From Arenicola marina (lineage: Eukaryota; Annelida; Polychaeta; Arenicolidae), in NCBI GenBank assembly GCA_964019135.1, contig OZ025264.1:1178001-1242000 (forward strand): a stretch of DNA of 64,000 nucleotides, in the 5' to 3' direction. Below are positions 1 to 15,000 of the stretch, one piece after another. Under the pieces are notes generated by a model. It saw only the letters and a program-made list of their open reading frames with translations, was not told where the DNA came from and ran no database searches. Each line of letters starts with the position of its first letter. Position 1 is the stretch's first letter. Made by a program: the position numbers and the translations under genes.

Positions 1-115
1 CGACGGTGACGGTGACAACGACGACGGTGACCACGTTGACGACGACGGTGACCACGTCGACGACGACGGTGACAACGACGGCGGTGACCACGTTGACGAC
101 GACGGTGACGGCAGG
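1..115 (+). repeat. GAC/GGT-rich coding repeat (Asp-Gly-rich stretch)
   Basis: Degenerate tandem units built from GACGACGGTGACCACGTTG run from the window start to about 115. In the reading frame used by the protease gene they give an acidic Asp/Gly/His/Val low-complexity linker before MRPDFDTSPK. The full length of the repeat is cut by the window edge. Confidence 0.7.
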
Positions 116-3100
116 GACGACGTGATGAGGCCGGACTTCGATACATCGCCAAAAGCTTGGACACAGGCTATGATAAGGAATTGTAAGTGTGCATTATGGT
201 ACAAACCCTTCGAGGCTCTTTGTTAATCATATATAGTGACAGGTTTTTGGGCGCACGACCGATTATTAACACGATTTACATCTATACATTTATCTTTACT
301 CAGAAAATCCATAAGATAATTCTGGGCAAGCTAGATCGAACTCTTAAACCTTTAAATAACGTCGAACAAATTCTCGCCCCTCAGAAATGTTTTTTTTTTC
401 ATATTTCCCGTCAAATAATAACAGACATCAATCAAGTTTGGTCGAATGGTGACCAGCAAAATGTTTTGCTTTCCACTATTGGTCCAGCAAACATTTTCAC
501 GGAGTCGGTGGTGGCCACAAATAGTTTGATCCCGGACGAGGTAAGAAATGATTATAGATTAGATTAGAATAGAGATCAGAAACATGCAGGCCGCTCATCA
601 TATCGTACATTACGCAGAAAACAAAGGGCTCTCAAGAATACTATTTAGTCGCGGGTATTTTATAAAAATGTAACATATAATATCGTTTGAGATGAGGGTA
701 AACTGTGTTGGGGGTTGTCATTTTATGGATGCACCATCAAATAATATGTTGCGTAATTCATTGTAGGTCATCGATGCATACCTATCGGTTCTTGTGGCTG
801 ATTATCCAGTAAGATATCAACAGTTAAAGCTAGATACCGCACGCAAGCAGTATATAGTCTCACGTGGCGATACGAGTTTATCTCAGGTTGAAAATTGTTT
901 TGTGTAAACAATATTTATTGATTATTGGTAAACAGTACATACTACTTATATAGTACATAATACTATTAAAAAATTGAAAATTTGTTGCTGCTCTGTCTAA
1001 AAATATGGTCGTAGTCGTATCTACTAAAGATAGGCTTTAGAACTGTGGCAATTACATAATGCCCAAAATGCTTACACGATATTTACTATATACCATGCTC
1101 TGCTAGTGGTACGATTTTTGTTTGGGAGTACCAATACAATCTTTGCAAATTATTATATTGCGGTTTTATTTTTCTTGTAGGATATTGAATATATACCTTG
1201 CTCCGTCACTGCAATGGTTTTCAGACGGAAGCCTCAGTCCAGCATTCGCAACGTAAGAATTTGGCTCTTTTATCAGCTCAAACAAAAGGCATGCACAATA
1301 TAGTTACATGGAGGCTGGTTAATGCTGGAAATATCACCAGATTATATAGCCGACGTACGTCATCATCACACGGTCATAAAGCAAAGAGTAACAAGTGTCA
1401 CATGCAGTTCTGAGCCACACACTTCTTTACGATATACATCTTTAATTTTATGACATTTGTTATCGTTCAACTATATTTATATACTATATATTATCGTTCA
1501 ACCAAGTCTTATCCTTGAACAGAATATATTGATTCTCATTCACAGATCTCCACCAGTGCCACGAAACAAATCTGTGTATTAAATACACATGGACATTGGA
1601 TATTCTTGGTAAATTTGGCCTGGATATTATTATTAGCGATGCTACGATAGAAGATATTTGTCCAAAATTTCACCATGCTTGAGTTTTGTAAGATAAAACA
1701 ATCCAGTTATGTCTACAGGAATCCTATATATCTTCGCAATTCCGCTATATATATATATACATTAAGTTGAATGGTCCGTGTTTTGTATCATCCAGGGCAT
1801 TGACATGCAGAGACAAATCATGACAATCATGGATCCACTAGGGAAGCGAGAACATCAATGTCGCGAGATCTTGGAGATCTGGAAGTAGGCCTTCACGTGT
1901 CGATGCTGATGGGCATATGATCGCCTAGTAATAAGTTGACACCTATCTTTAAAGATCACGGATATTTTTATTTCAACAATGCATATACATGGCATCTAGC
2001 AGACGCATTGGAAAACACTCAATATTTTTCATTATTTAGGTAGGCCATTTCCTTATATCACATACTTATTTTATACCATTGCAGCAAAGTCATAGGAGCC
2101 CCAAAACGAGGCCCATGGGTTACCACCTGCCCCCCTCACGAACTTCAACGCGATGGCAACTCCTGTGGATTATTCTGCATGAAGGTTTCTGAACGTTTGG
2201 CACCTCACATTAACAAACCGTGGTCACTTCATCAATTCAATACGTGCAGAATGACAGTATGGTAAAATAATATCACCTTATCTCCGCGACAACTTGTGGT
2301 ACTAAAAACGGTTATGCATATAGCCCATACAAATTTTCAATCCACATAAAATTGCTTTAGGTTGCACAAACTTTTTCTTCTGTGTTTAGTTCGCTGAATG
2401 GTACCTGCGGGCCAAATCGTGCCCGATGTGCGACATCCAAGAAGAAAAAATGAGAATATTACAAACAATCATGGCGCGCTCAGGTGAGAGTTTTACGGCG
2501 GTCACCCACCTATCGCCTACATAGTTCTTATAACCACTATATTTCACCTTTACATTCACTCATCATGTGGAAACTATCATCTACGTCACCGCTTAGTTTA
2601 AATCAAATATATAATAACCATTTCGGAATAAAATCCTGATTTCATTACAGACAAGACAATTGGAGAAGTGTGCAGGGTTTGCGCCCGAAGGTGCCCACGA
2701 ACACGCAAAAGGAGAACTGTCAACTGGGTAAGAATGGCGTCGTTGACTGTCTACAAGAGTAGGATATCCTATTCACCTATCCCATGGTCCTGCATACGTA
2801 ACATTTAATTTGCCTCCATTAGTCGAAGTAAAGAGGCCAGCGGCTGAGATTCTCCCTTCTGCAAAATACTTAGTCTAAATATACGCGCCCAATTGTAATG
2901 TAATCGCCATTATTTTCTGACTACATCTAATGTTTCAGGTGGGATGCGATGCTTGTACCACCTATTGGGTGCATGATGTATGCATGGCAGCCAAAATATC
3001 GCAGAGGCAGTTGTTCCTTTGCCCTGTGTGCGAAAGGTACGTATGTTGCCGATTACCGTACGTTATTAACACATATTTCATATTCATAAGAGAAGCGACT

Positions 3101-3225
3101 TAAGAGCCGCCTACTAGTATCTTTTTTATGCTTAGTAACTGAGACCACTATTTAAGTCTTGCTCATTGTTTCTTTGTCAAAGATTCCTATATATTTCTTG
3201 CAGAGCTTTCAAGTCGGGCAACTAA
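1..3225 (+). CDS. Ulp1/SENP-type (C48) cysteine protease with C-terminal PHD finger; 11 exons, 5' partial
   Basis: Exons read at <1-182, 425-540, 767-886, 1181-1252, 1546-1608, 1796-1884, 2085-2256, 2390-2483, 2651-2727, 2939-3036 and 3204-3225 (stop TAA). All have AG/GT borders and every junction keeps phase, which makes the model strong. The N-terminal part in view is Asp/Gly-rich. The middle is a Ulp1 fold: SLIPDEVIDAYLSVL matches the family's entry motif, THGHWIFL gives the catalytic His, MDPLG the Asp, and LQRDGNSCGLF the oxyanion Gln and nucleophile Cys. Exons 9-10 form a PHD-like zinc finger (CRVC, CDAC, WVHDVC, CPVC). Known: Ulp1 enzymes cleave SUMO-like modifiers, and Ulp1 proteases are also carried by several eukaryotic DNA transposons. 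Inferred: the mix with a chromatin-reading finger and the nearby KDZ transposase suggest a transposon-borne protease, but a host gene is not excluded. AATAAA at 3771 is a candidate poly(A) signal. Confidence 0.82.
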
Positions 3226-4910
<1,685 letters not shown>

Positions 4911-5092
4911 AAAAAGTAAAAAACTATTATTGTTGTCTTTAGTCAGAATTGGTAGCTAGATTTGCTGAGGACTTCTTTACTTTAGTAAACAGAGAAATTT
5001 TCCACTTGCCCAACAAGCAGTCCGAGGAATTACGGAATCCCTATTTGTAATGTAACTTTACAATATGTCTCCTGTACAACCATAGAAGTTTG

Positions 5093-5195
5093 CAGAGATG
5101 GGATTCAAATCGCAAACCGGCCAGTTGGGTTTGCCCAGCAGAGCACACTCGACAATAGCCGAACACGCTACCGACTGGGCCACGGGGGCGCCCCG
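5093..5195 (-). mobile_element. tRNA-derived SINE fragment (family 2)
   Basis: Read on the minus strand it begins GTGGCCCAGTCGGTAGCGTG (pol III A-box type) and contains GGTTTGCGATTTGAATCCC (degenerate B box) at tRNA-like spacing. It does not fold as an intact tRNA. The flanking 5' GGGGCGCCCC is palindromic. Confidence 0.55.
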
Positions 5196-6449
5196 CAAAT
5201 GTGTCTAGGGTATTTCTTGAATTAAAGAAGTGTTCTAGCCCTTGATCGAGTGACGTGCAATAACAAGCGACATTTACATATCACAGTAATAAATCATTAA
5301 AACCAACTTGCATATTTTGTGAACAAACACAAACATTTATTGTGTGCTACAAGCTGATGAAAAGCAAAAATATCCTTGAGAAAATGTCTACGATATATCT
5401 CACATGACCATGCACTCAGCCATCAACGAGCCGTCAAACCACCTTGGATAGGCTTTAATGTACTCACGAAAATATCAAAAAGAAAACGCCAATCTGACGT
5501 TTATAGAAACCCTACTGTATGTATACAGAAAGAGACAGTGATCTAGATCAGTCTAATTTATCAGTTTACCGATGATTTCTAGCTCTCTTTTTACCCACAA
5601 TGCTGAAGATTTCCCACACTAGAACGTGGCACCCCCTCCCCCCCCCCCCCCCCCCGCCCCCCACCCCCACGCGCTCCTCCCTCTATATTTTGCTTCGTGT
5701 ATTATACGAAGAACTACGCATGATTTTGTTATAAAGAGGAATGGAAATACAATGATGAAAGGTGAATAATTAAATTTGCAAAATGTTGCATTACAACGAA
5801 CACCTATAAGGAAGGAAACGAAGTTTCCACCACGATTATCAATCACCATAGCACCATCGGAAATCTAAATGTGAGAAAAGGACAACCATGCTTATTTAGG
5901 TACTCCAATTGGGCCTCCTTCTATACAAGACCAGTTTGTATGAAAATACGAATATTCATGAACAACCAGCGTCTCTGCGCCACGGCTTAATTACCGCGCG
6001 GTTGCACACCGGTTAGAACGATGAGCGACAGCGAGAGTTGACGAAGGTGCGCTTTGTCCTTGTAAAGTGCGCCGTGAATGAGTACCCTATGAAATGTTAG
6101 AAGAAATAAGTTGAAAAAACACTTGCATCACTTGCAAGGGAATGATCGCAAGAAAGTCCTGTTATATAGTGAGATATACATAATCTTCTTTTTCATTGCT
6201 ATCTATACAAATACCAGACACGAATTGTAGAATAAAAAAACTGATTTCCCCCGCCATGGAGCCCTAGAAGAGCGCATATAGTGGACTAGCATCGAAATAG
6301 CAACCTTAGTTGAATATAGCAACAGTGAATTTTGTAACCAGAGTACCTGATAGCTGAAAGAGCCCGACGATATTGCATCTGACAGCAAGCATGACGGCTT
6401 TGTACGGTTTGAGATCGAAGCATCTAATTAGCCACTGAATTCACATGGT

Positions 6450-6451
<2 letters not shown>
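5196..6451. other. Non-coding stretch with a C homopolymer
   Basis: No gene is recognised. It holds a long C run at about 5639-5656 (G run on the other strand) next to a C-rich patch, and otherwise AT-rich single-copy-looking DNA. Confidence 0.5.

Positions 6452-6481
<30 letters not shown>
6452..6481. repeat. (TA)n microsatellite
   Basis: About 15 consecutive TA/AT steps. Confidence 0.9.
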
Positions 6482-6485
<4 letters not shown>

Positions 6486-7402
6486 TCATCTCTGGTAACG
6501 ATGTGGCAACGTTATGACAACGTTGTGAGAATAACGTTTCGGTAACGTTGTGATGTCTTCACACCGTCATAATGACGAACCCAACCAGAGATCGGCACTA
6601 CCTACACTGTCAACAGTGCCCTTACGTGTACCTAGAATGACGTCACGAGTCGTCGGCCTTCCAGAGGACACATATGACGTCACACTGCTGGCTCCGATGT
6701 GGTCATAACCCAAGTGCTACATGCTAATTTCTAAAGTCTGTTTTAAGCCGTACATGCACTGGTGTCAGTGTCCGCCAAGTGTAATCTCATATCATGTCGA
6801 TAACCAATACTGTTCTCGAGAAACGTGGGATTTTCTTCGACAAACACACTGTTCATTTTGCTTTCTCAGAATTGTCTTCTCGATGCGATCGTTGACACAT
6901 GCACAACCTCGGGAGAAGACAAACAATTGTTGTCTGCACAACTTCGTCTAAGCTACTTGGCGTGTGTGCCAGGAGAGCATCGGTTCAGCGGATCAGGAAT
7001 GTATCGTTTCAATGTCCTGTTTCCATAGCAATAATAGACATAGACGACCAGGGAACGCGATGTTTTTGCCGTTTGTCAACAGAGGTCGCCCCTATGCAGC
7101 ATATATTTCGATTGTTTTTTAACAGTTTTTTTCCACGAGAGGTAAATCGAATCGAGTGTCGCCAAACGTAAACAATCGAGAGCCGTATCATTTTCCTCCA
7201 TACGGCGAGACTGTATATATTTTTCACGCTCGTCACATGGCGCAAATCCAGGCCGCTATAACTGTATTAACGTCCACTTGGGGCCGCCTCTTCACGTGGC
7301 CACGGTTCCATGACTGTTCACATGGGGGCGCCCCGGACACAACGATGCCCTCCGAGGTCCAACTGATCGGGGAATAATACAATAGAATCCAGACTAGGTG
7401 GT
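6482..7402. other. Non-coding stretch
   Basis: Begins with clustered AACGTT-type words (6496-6555) that make several short palindromes. The overlapping ORFs at 6721-7245 show no family features. Nothing else is supported. Confidence 0.4.
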
Positions 7403-7618
7403 TCAAGTGTGGATCGTTCGCTTTCTGAGATCCAGAACGACCCCCTCTGAGTGTTTGAGCATCGCCTCCGGCTCCAGACGCGGTGCTTTGCCGGGCGGCA
7501 GAACGTGGCTGGCCGGCCCGGACTTGCGCTTCCGGACGCTGAGATCCAGCGCCCCGCAGCTGTCGTAGACCAGCCCCGTGTGGGCCGGGAGCGCCGCCAG
7601 GGACAGCGGGGAGGCCAT
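7403..7618 (-). CDS. Unidentified 71-residue ORF with two LDL(S/R)-x-(R/K)KR motifs
   Basis: A GC-rich ORF in otherwise AT-rich flanks, starting at ATG 7618. It contains ALDLSVRKRK near residues 24-33 and VLDLRKR near residues 61-67, separated by a Pro/Leu-rich linker. LDLS next to basic residues resembles short repressor-docking or nuclear-targeting motifs of transcription cofactors, but that is only resemblance. No good splice donor lies before the stop and no good acceptor before the ATG, so it could be a one-exon gene, an unrecognised last exon or a fragment. It lies about 70 bp from the edge of the giant minisatellite. I do not recognise the family. Confidence 0.35.
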   Translation of the reverse strand: MASPLSLAALPAHTGLVYDSCGALDLSVRKRKSGPASHVLPPGKAPRLEPEAMLKHSEGVVLDLRKRTIHT

Positions 7619-7687
7619 TATCTTAATCCCGTCGTTTCCACTCTATTCTGACCGACCTCTAGAAGACCAAAAAGATAGATCCTATCC

Positions 7688-10600
7688 TATCCTTCAGTGA
7701 TACCGCGCATATCCTTCTCCAGTGATACCGCGCATGTCCTTCTCCAGTGATACCGCGCATATCCTTCTCCTCCAGTGATACCGCGCATATCCTTCTCCAG
7801 TGATACCGCGCATATCCTTCTCCAGTGATACCGCGCATATCCTTCTCCAGTGATACCCCGCATATCCTTCTCCTCCAGTGATACCGCGCATATCCTTCTC
7901 CAGTGATACCGCGCATATCCTTCTCCAGTGATACCCCGCATATCCTTCTCCTCCAGTCATACCGCGCATATCCTTCTCCTCCAGTGATACCGCGCATATC
8001 CTTCTCCAGTCATAGAGCGCATATGCTTCCCCGGTCATACCGCGCACATCCTTCTCCTCCAGTGATACCGCGCATATCCTTCTCCTCCAGTGATACCGCG
8101 CATATCCTTCTCCTCCAGTGATACCGCGCATATCCTTCTCCTCCAGTGATACCGCGCATATCCTTCTCCTCCAGTGATACCGCGCATATCCTTCTCCTCC
8201 AGTGATACCGCGCATGTCCTTCTCCAGTGATACCGCGCATATCCTTCTCCTCCAGTGATACCGCGCATATCCTTCTCCTCCAGTGATACCGCGCATATCC
8301 TTCTCCTCCAGTGATACCGCGCATATCCTTCTCCTCCAGTGATACCGCGCATGTCCTTCTCCAGTGATACCGCGCATATCCTTCTCCAGTCATACCGCGC
8401 ATATCCTTCTCCTCCAGTGATACCGCGCAAATCCTTCTCCAGTGATACCGCGCATATCCTTCTCCTCCAGTCATACCGCGCATATCCTTCTCCTCCAGTG
8501 ATACCGCGCATGTCCTTCTCCAGTGATACCGCGCATATCCTTCTCCTCCAGTGATACCGCGCAAATCCTTCTCCAGTGATACCGCGCATATCCTTCTCCA
8601 GTGATACCGCGCATATCCTTCTCCAGTGATACCCCGCATGTCCTTCTCCAGTGATACCCCGCATATCCTTCTCCTCCAGTGATACCGCGCATGTCCTTCT
8701 CCAGTGATACCGCGCATATCCTTCTCCAGTGATACCGCGCATATCCTTCTCCTCCAGTGATACCGCGCATATCCTTCTCCAGTGATACCGCGCATATCCT
8801 TCTCCAGTGATACCCCGCATATCCTTCTCCTCCAGTGATACCGCGCATATCCTTCTCCAGTGATACCGCGCATATCCTTCTCCAGTGATACCCCGCATAT
8901 CCTTCTCCTCCAGTCATACCGCGCATATCCTTCTCCTCCAGTGATACCGCGCATATCCTTCTCCAGTCATAGAGCGCATATGCTTCCCCGGTCATACCGC
9001 GCATATCCTTCTCCTCCAGTGATACCGCGCATATCCTTCTCCTCCAGTGATACCGCGCATATCCTTCTCCTCCAGTGATACCGCGCATATCCTTCTCCTC
9101 CAGTGATACCGCGCATGTCCTTCTCCAGTGATACCGCGCATATCCTTCTCCTCCAGTCATACCGCGCAAATCCTTCTCCAGTGATACCGCGCATATCCTT
9201 CTCCTCCAGTCATACCGCGCATATCCTTCTCCTCCAGTGATACCGCGCATGTCCTTCTCCAGTGATACCGCGCATATCCTTCTCCTCCAGTGATACCGCG
9301 CAAATCCTTCTCCAGTGATACCGCGCATATCCTTCTCCAGTGATACCGCGCATATCCTTCTCCAGTGATACCCCGCATGTCCTTCTCCAGTCATACCGCG
9401 CATATCCTTCTCCAGTGATACCGCGCATATCCTTCTCCTCCAGTGATACCGCGCATATCCTTCTCCAGTGATACCCCGCATGTCCTTCTCCAGTCATACC
9501 GCGCATATCCTTCTCCAGTGATACCGCGCATATCCTTCTCCTCCAGTGATACCCCGCATATCCTTCTCCTCCAGTCATACCGCGCATATCCTTCTCCTCC
9601 AGTGATACCGCGCATATCCTTCTCCTCCAGTGATACCGCGCAAATCCTTCTCCAGTGATACCGCGCATATCCTTCTCCAGTGATACCGCGCATATCCTTC
9701 TCCAGTGATACCCCGCATGTCCTTCTCCAGTGATACCCCGCATATCCTTCTCCTCCAGTGATACCGCGCATATCCTTCTCCTCCAGTGATACCGCGCATA
9801 TCCTTCTCCTCCAGTGATACCGCGCATATCCTTCTCCTCCAGTGATACCCCGCATATCCTTCTCCTCCAGTGATACCGCGCATATCCTTCTCCTCCAGTG
9901 ATACCGCGCATATCCTTCTCCTCCAGTGATACCGCGCATATCCTTCTCCTCCAGTGATACCCCGCATATCCTTCTCCTCCAGTGATACCGCGCATATCCT
10001 TCTCCTCCAGTGATACCGCGCATATCCTTCTCCTCCAGTGATACCGCGCATATCCTTCTCCTCCAGTGATACCCCGCATATCCTTCTCCTCCAGTGATAC
10101 CGCGCATATCCTTCTCCTCCAGTGATACCGCGCATATCCTTCTCCTCCAGTGATACCGCGCATGTCCTTCTCCAGTCATACCGCGCATATCCTTCTCCAG
10201 TCATACCGCGCATATCCTTCTCCTCCAGTGATACCCCGCATATCCTTCTCCTCCAGTGATACCGCGCATATCCTTCTCCTCCAGTGATACCGCGCATATC
10301 CTTCTCCTCCAGTGATACCGCGCATGTCCTTCTCCAGTCATACCGCGCATATCCTTCTCCAGTCATACCGCGCATATCCTTCTCCTCCAGTGATACCCCG
10401 CATATCCTTCTCCTCCAGTGATACCGCGCATATCCTTCTCCTCCAGTGATACCGCGCATATCCTTCTCCTCCAGTCATACCGCGCATATCCTTCTCCTCC
10501 AGTGATACCGCGCATGTCCTTCTCCAGTCATACCGCGCATATCCTTCTCCAGTCATACCGCGCATATCCTTCTCCTCCAGTCATACCCCGCATATCCTTC

Positions 10601-12067
10601 TCCTCCAGTGATACCGCGCATATCCTTCTCCTCCAGTCATACCGCGCATATCCTTCTCCAGTCATACCGCGCATATCCTTCTCCTCCAGTCATACCCCGC
10701 ATATCCTTCTCCTCCAGTGATACCGCGCATATCCTTCTCCTCCAGTGATACCCCGCATATCCTTCTCCTCCAGTGATACCCCGCATATCCTTCTCCTCCA
10801 GTGATACCGCGCATATCCTTCTCCTCCAGTGATACCGCGCATATCCTTCTCCTCCAGTGATACCGCGCATATCCTTCTCCTCCAGTGATACCGCGCATAT
10901 CCTTCTCCTCCAGTGATACCGCGCATATCCTTCTCCTCCAGTGATACCGCGCATATCCTTCTCCTCCAGTGATACCCCGCATATCCTTCTCCTCCAGTGA
11001 TACCGCGCATATCCTTCTCCTCCAGTGATACCGCGCATATCCTTCTCCTCCAGTGATACCGCGCATATCCTTCTCCTCCAGTGATACCCCGCATATCCTT
11101 CTCCTCCAGTGATACCGCGCATATCCTTCTCCTCCAGTGATACCGCGCATATCCTTCTCCTCCAGTGATACCGCGCATGTCCTTCTCCAGTCATACCGCG
11201 CATATCCTTCTCCAGTCATACCGCGCATATCCTTCTCCTCCAGTGATACCCCGCATATCCTTCTCCTCCAGTGATACCGCGCATATCCTTCTCCTCCAGT
11301 GATACCGCGCATATCCTTCTCCTCCAGTGATACCGCGCATGTCCTTCTCCAGTCATACCGCGCATATCCTTCTCCAGTCATACCGCGCATATCCTTCTCC
11401 TCCAGTCATACCCCGCATATCCTTCTCCTCCAGTGATACCGCGCATGTCCTTCTCCTCCAGTGATACCGCGCATGTCCTTCTCCAGTCATACCGCGCATA
11501 TCCTTCTCCAGTCATACCGCGCATATCCTTCTCCAGTGATACCGCGCATATCCTTCTCCAGTCATACCGTGCATATCCTTCTCCAGTCATACCGCGCATA
11601 TCCTTCTCCTCCAGTGATACCGCGCATATCCTTCTCCGGTCATACCGCGCATATCCTTCTCCAGTCATACCGCGCATATCCTTCTCCAGTCATACCGTGC
11701 ATATCCTTCTCCAGTCATACCGCGCATATCCTTCTCCTCCAGTGATACCGCGCATATCCTTCTCCGGTCATACCCCGCATGTCCTTCTCCAGTCATACCG
11801 CGCATATCCTTCTCCAGTCATACCGTGCATATCCTTCTCCAGTCATACCGCGCATATCCTTCTCCTCCAGTGATACCGCGCATATCCTTCTCCAGTCATA
11901 CCGCGCATATCCTTCTCCTCCAGTGATACCGCGCATATCCTTCTCCAGTCATACCGCGCATATCCTTCTCCAGTCATACCGCGCATATCCTTCTCCTCCA
12001 GTGATACCGCGCATATCCTTCTCCGGTCATACCGCGCATATCCTTCTCCAGTCATACCGCGCATATT
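7688..12067. repeat. 4.4 kb minisatellite, 25 and 28 bp units
   Basis: Roughly 165 units of GATACCGCGCATATCCTTCT followed by CCAGT or CCTCCAGT. The two unit lengths differ by one extra CTC. Both are 1 mod 3, so successive units rotate through all three frames and neither strand has stops, which creates many spurious long ORFs. Variants (GTCAT for GTGAT, CCCCGC for CCGCGC, CAAATCC for CATATCC, ATGTCC, CCGTGC) recur in blocks. A rare unit with ATAGAGCGC occurs at 8014 and 8971, 957 bp apart in the same context; the CCGTGC variant recurs every 128 bp at 11566, 11694 and 11822. These are higher-order duplications. The right edge lies 9 bp from the KDZ transposase stop codon. Confidence 0.97.
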
Positions 12068-12076
12068 CTTGCTTGT

Positions 12077-15000
12077 TCACTTCACATGGGATTTGGCATG
12101 GTCAAGAGGACTAGGCTGATTCCTCTTCTCATGAACTTGTTTGTTGTTATACCAAAGAAACAACTTCAGCATGTCCATAAAGTTGTCCTGGCGCATGTAC
12201 GAGAGGGACGTTTTGAGTTTCTTGAGTCTGGCATTTTGCTGCTCCACGACTTGCGTGTTGATACCGCGCATTCGCGGGTATCGCAGCGCCTCGTACCCAC
12301 TGGCGCATCCTGCGATTGTAAATAGAAATGGACATACGAAATCAATCCAATATCAAAGAAACGACACACCATATAGCCCTCTCTCTTTATCGCAGTTACA
12401 ATATCTGCCTAATATTTTGTTCCTTATTTCATTGCACCTCTCCATGACATGAATTGTACTGTGGTGAACAAAAAAGAAAATGTGTGCCAGTGATTGCTTT
12501 CGTCATCCAGAGAACGAAAATAAGCGATACAATGCCAGAGTTTCATTTCATAATTGTTTCGACATCTAAAGCAACAACATCTAATTATGTGCTTAATTGT
12601 TTCATAAAATGGTATTGACCGCTATAATACGTAAAAAATATAGCTCACCCTTATGATTGAACCAATGTAAACCATCAACAAAAAAGTAAGAGTTGCGAAA
12701 ATACGCTGGGTCACGATTGAGGCAATACTCCCATAGATGACAGGCGTTGTCATATATGACAGTCTGGGGAGGAGCTGCAAGATATTAACAGACCGTTAAC
12801 TGAGCAGTGTGTCTCCTCAAGAACAAGGTATTAAGGCATACAGGCAAGGTTTCTTCTATATAATGTTTAATCAGAGTACGCTAATATTATTGCCCAAGCC
12901 CGAATGCATCAAAGTATAAAATAAGTGCATTACACTTATATATATAAGGCTATCCTCCTCTGGTGTAACAGGCTTTTCACAAATTCGTTTACTCACAAAG
13001 GCGCGAAAAAAACCCACAGGAAAGCCGAAATCAGTTAATTTCACAATGTTTTGTTAAACGTACGAATTTGTGAATTCCAGCTCTATTCTAATATACCCCT
13101 CTCAATATTATTATGGGAAGTTACTACGATCTCAACTTTCTTTTACAATAGTAAACTTACTGGGAAACATAGTTTTGAAAAACGTGAATGGCGCATTGGG
13201 TGACTCTGTTACGGCCATGACTTCGAAGCCGTAACATACACCTGCAAAAATAGAATTATTATCATGCAAATACCAATATGGAGTTTAAACTGAACAAATT
13301 TAGCGAGAATTCATGAGAGTCGTTTCCGTTTCCTGGCAGGAAAGCAAGTAGATCACAACCAAAAGGTACGATAACTATTAAGACCTAATTCACTAACCAA
13401 TTTTAAGCCCAGTTGCCAGAAGCCCAAATATTGCAAAAAAGTTACTGAAATGAAACGGCCCGCCTATATAGCTGCCTACTTGCCTAGCTGCAGGTGCCAC
13501 GTTTCTTGGTCACTGTATAGTGATAAGGTGTAAAGAAGGCGACTGGCTCACAAGAGGAAGGCTTGTAAGCGCTACACATTATACTTCGAACGTTGTATGC
13601 GATAGTTGAACCAAAGAAGGAAGGAGACATGTTAAGGCCATCCCATGTGAGGTAAACTATGTTAAATTCAACTCTTAATAATATTAAAAAGCAAGAGTTT
13701 TGCATGGCGTTAGACATTTCATTGGCCCTTCATCAACCGGTAGCAGCCCTTCATTAATTAAAATTGGCGGGCTGCTACAGCTATGTCGGGGCAAAGAATT
13801 TGCCAAATGCCCCGCTAACTCGCGCTATTGTTATAGTATTGGTTCAAAGTATTAGCACTGGGAAGACCACATGGGCCACGTGCATTAAATATATTCTTAT
13901 GAGTTATGGGTTTGGGTTAGTCTGGCTACAGCAATTGGGATACCCTCAACTGTTTCTTATAGATTTTCGTACTAGAGTAGAGTATATTCACGACAAGAAT
14001 GGTCTTTAAGAGTAAATAATAGTAGTAAAGTAGCCTTATACTGTACATTTAAATCCTTGTTACAACCGGAGAAATATTTCATGCCGTTACAGCATGCAAA
14101 ATATCGGAGGGCTTTGGCCAAGTTGTTCCGCACACAACTTAGCAATAGAAACTGTGAGGCCGCCACAATCTATAGCCCTAGAAAATAGCATTTGTCCGTA
14201 TTGAAACGTCGTTGTATGTTATATGTTATAAGCACTCCGTTTCTCACGTACCAATATGTTTATACTTTGGCAAAAGCTTTCATAACTTAGGCCTGTGGTC
14301 TTGAAATTCAAATAAACTATACCATACCATGCACTACAACTAAGACACGTGAACGCACTAACCATGTGGGCAGCACACAGTAAACACGCCAGGCAATAGT
14401 GAGGGGTGTCTAGAGTTCTTCTTGCAGCTTGCTGGCGATTTCTTTGAGTCCGCAGCGTAGGACCCCCTGCAGCGCTGCTTACTTAGTGAAGGGTAACATG
14501 TTAAGGGGCAGCGCGTCAGTGCAGACGTTGAAGTCTCAACCGGATGTCTCCCCTTGAAAGGCGCCAGCGCTTTCCGTTGTATTTCCTGCAACAGCGTAAT
14601 CATGCTGCCTGGTAAGCACTGAAGGGCTGCGAGTAAAACAAAAAGAACGGGAATCCGCTGTTGGGAGTCCTTCAGGAGTCCATTTGGGATTGGGGCGCCA
14701 GGTTGTAGCGCCAACAGCCGTTCCAAAATGTCCACGTCCGCATAGTGGAATGTGGCACACACTGGGGAAGTAGTGGCTAGAAGCAAGATAAGTTCCTTAT
14801 ATTCTGACGAACATTGCTGCGTTGCTGCATCTGCAAAGAAAGATTATAGGTGTCAAATGTGTAACAAATATTTTGTTAAGACATTTTTTGGCGTTAATAG
14901 GCTTATTTCCTCATCATAAATCATTTCACGCAATACCTTTAGCCTCGAAAGACCGGAGCAAAGGATCCATAGATGGTTGGTGTTTTTTCACTAGTTCCAG

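Noticed and set aside
7659-12064. Many ORFs of 70-336 residues with MRGITGEGYARYHW or SFSSDTAHILLQ-type repeats
   Set aside because: They are frame-rotating translations of the 25/28 bp minisatellite, open on both strands because the unit has no stop in any frame.
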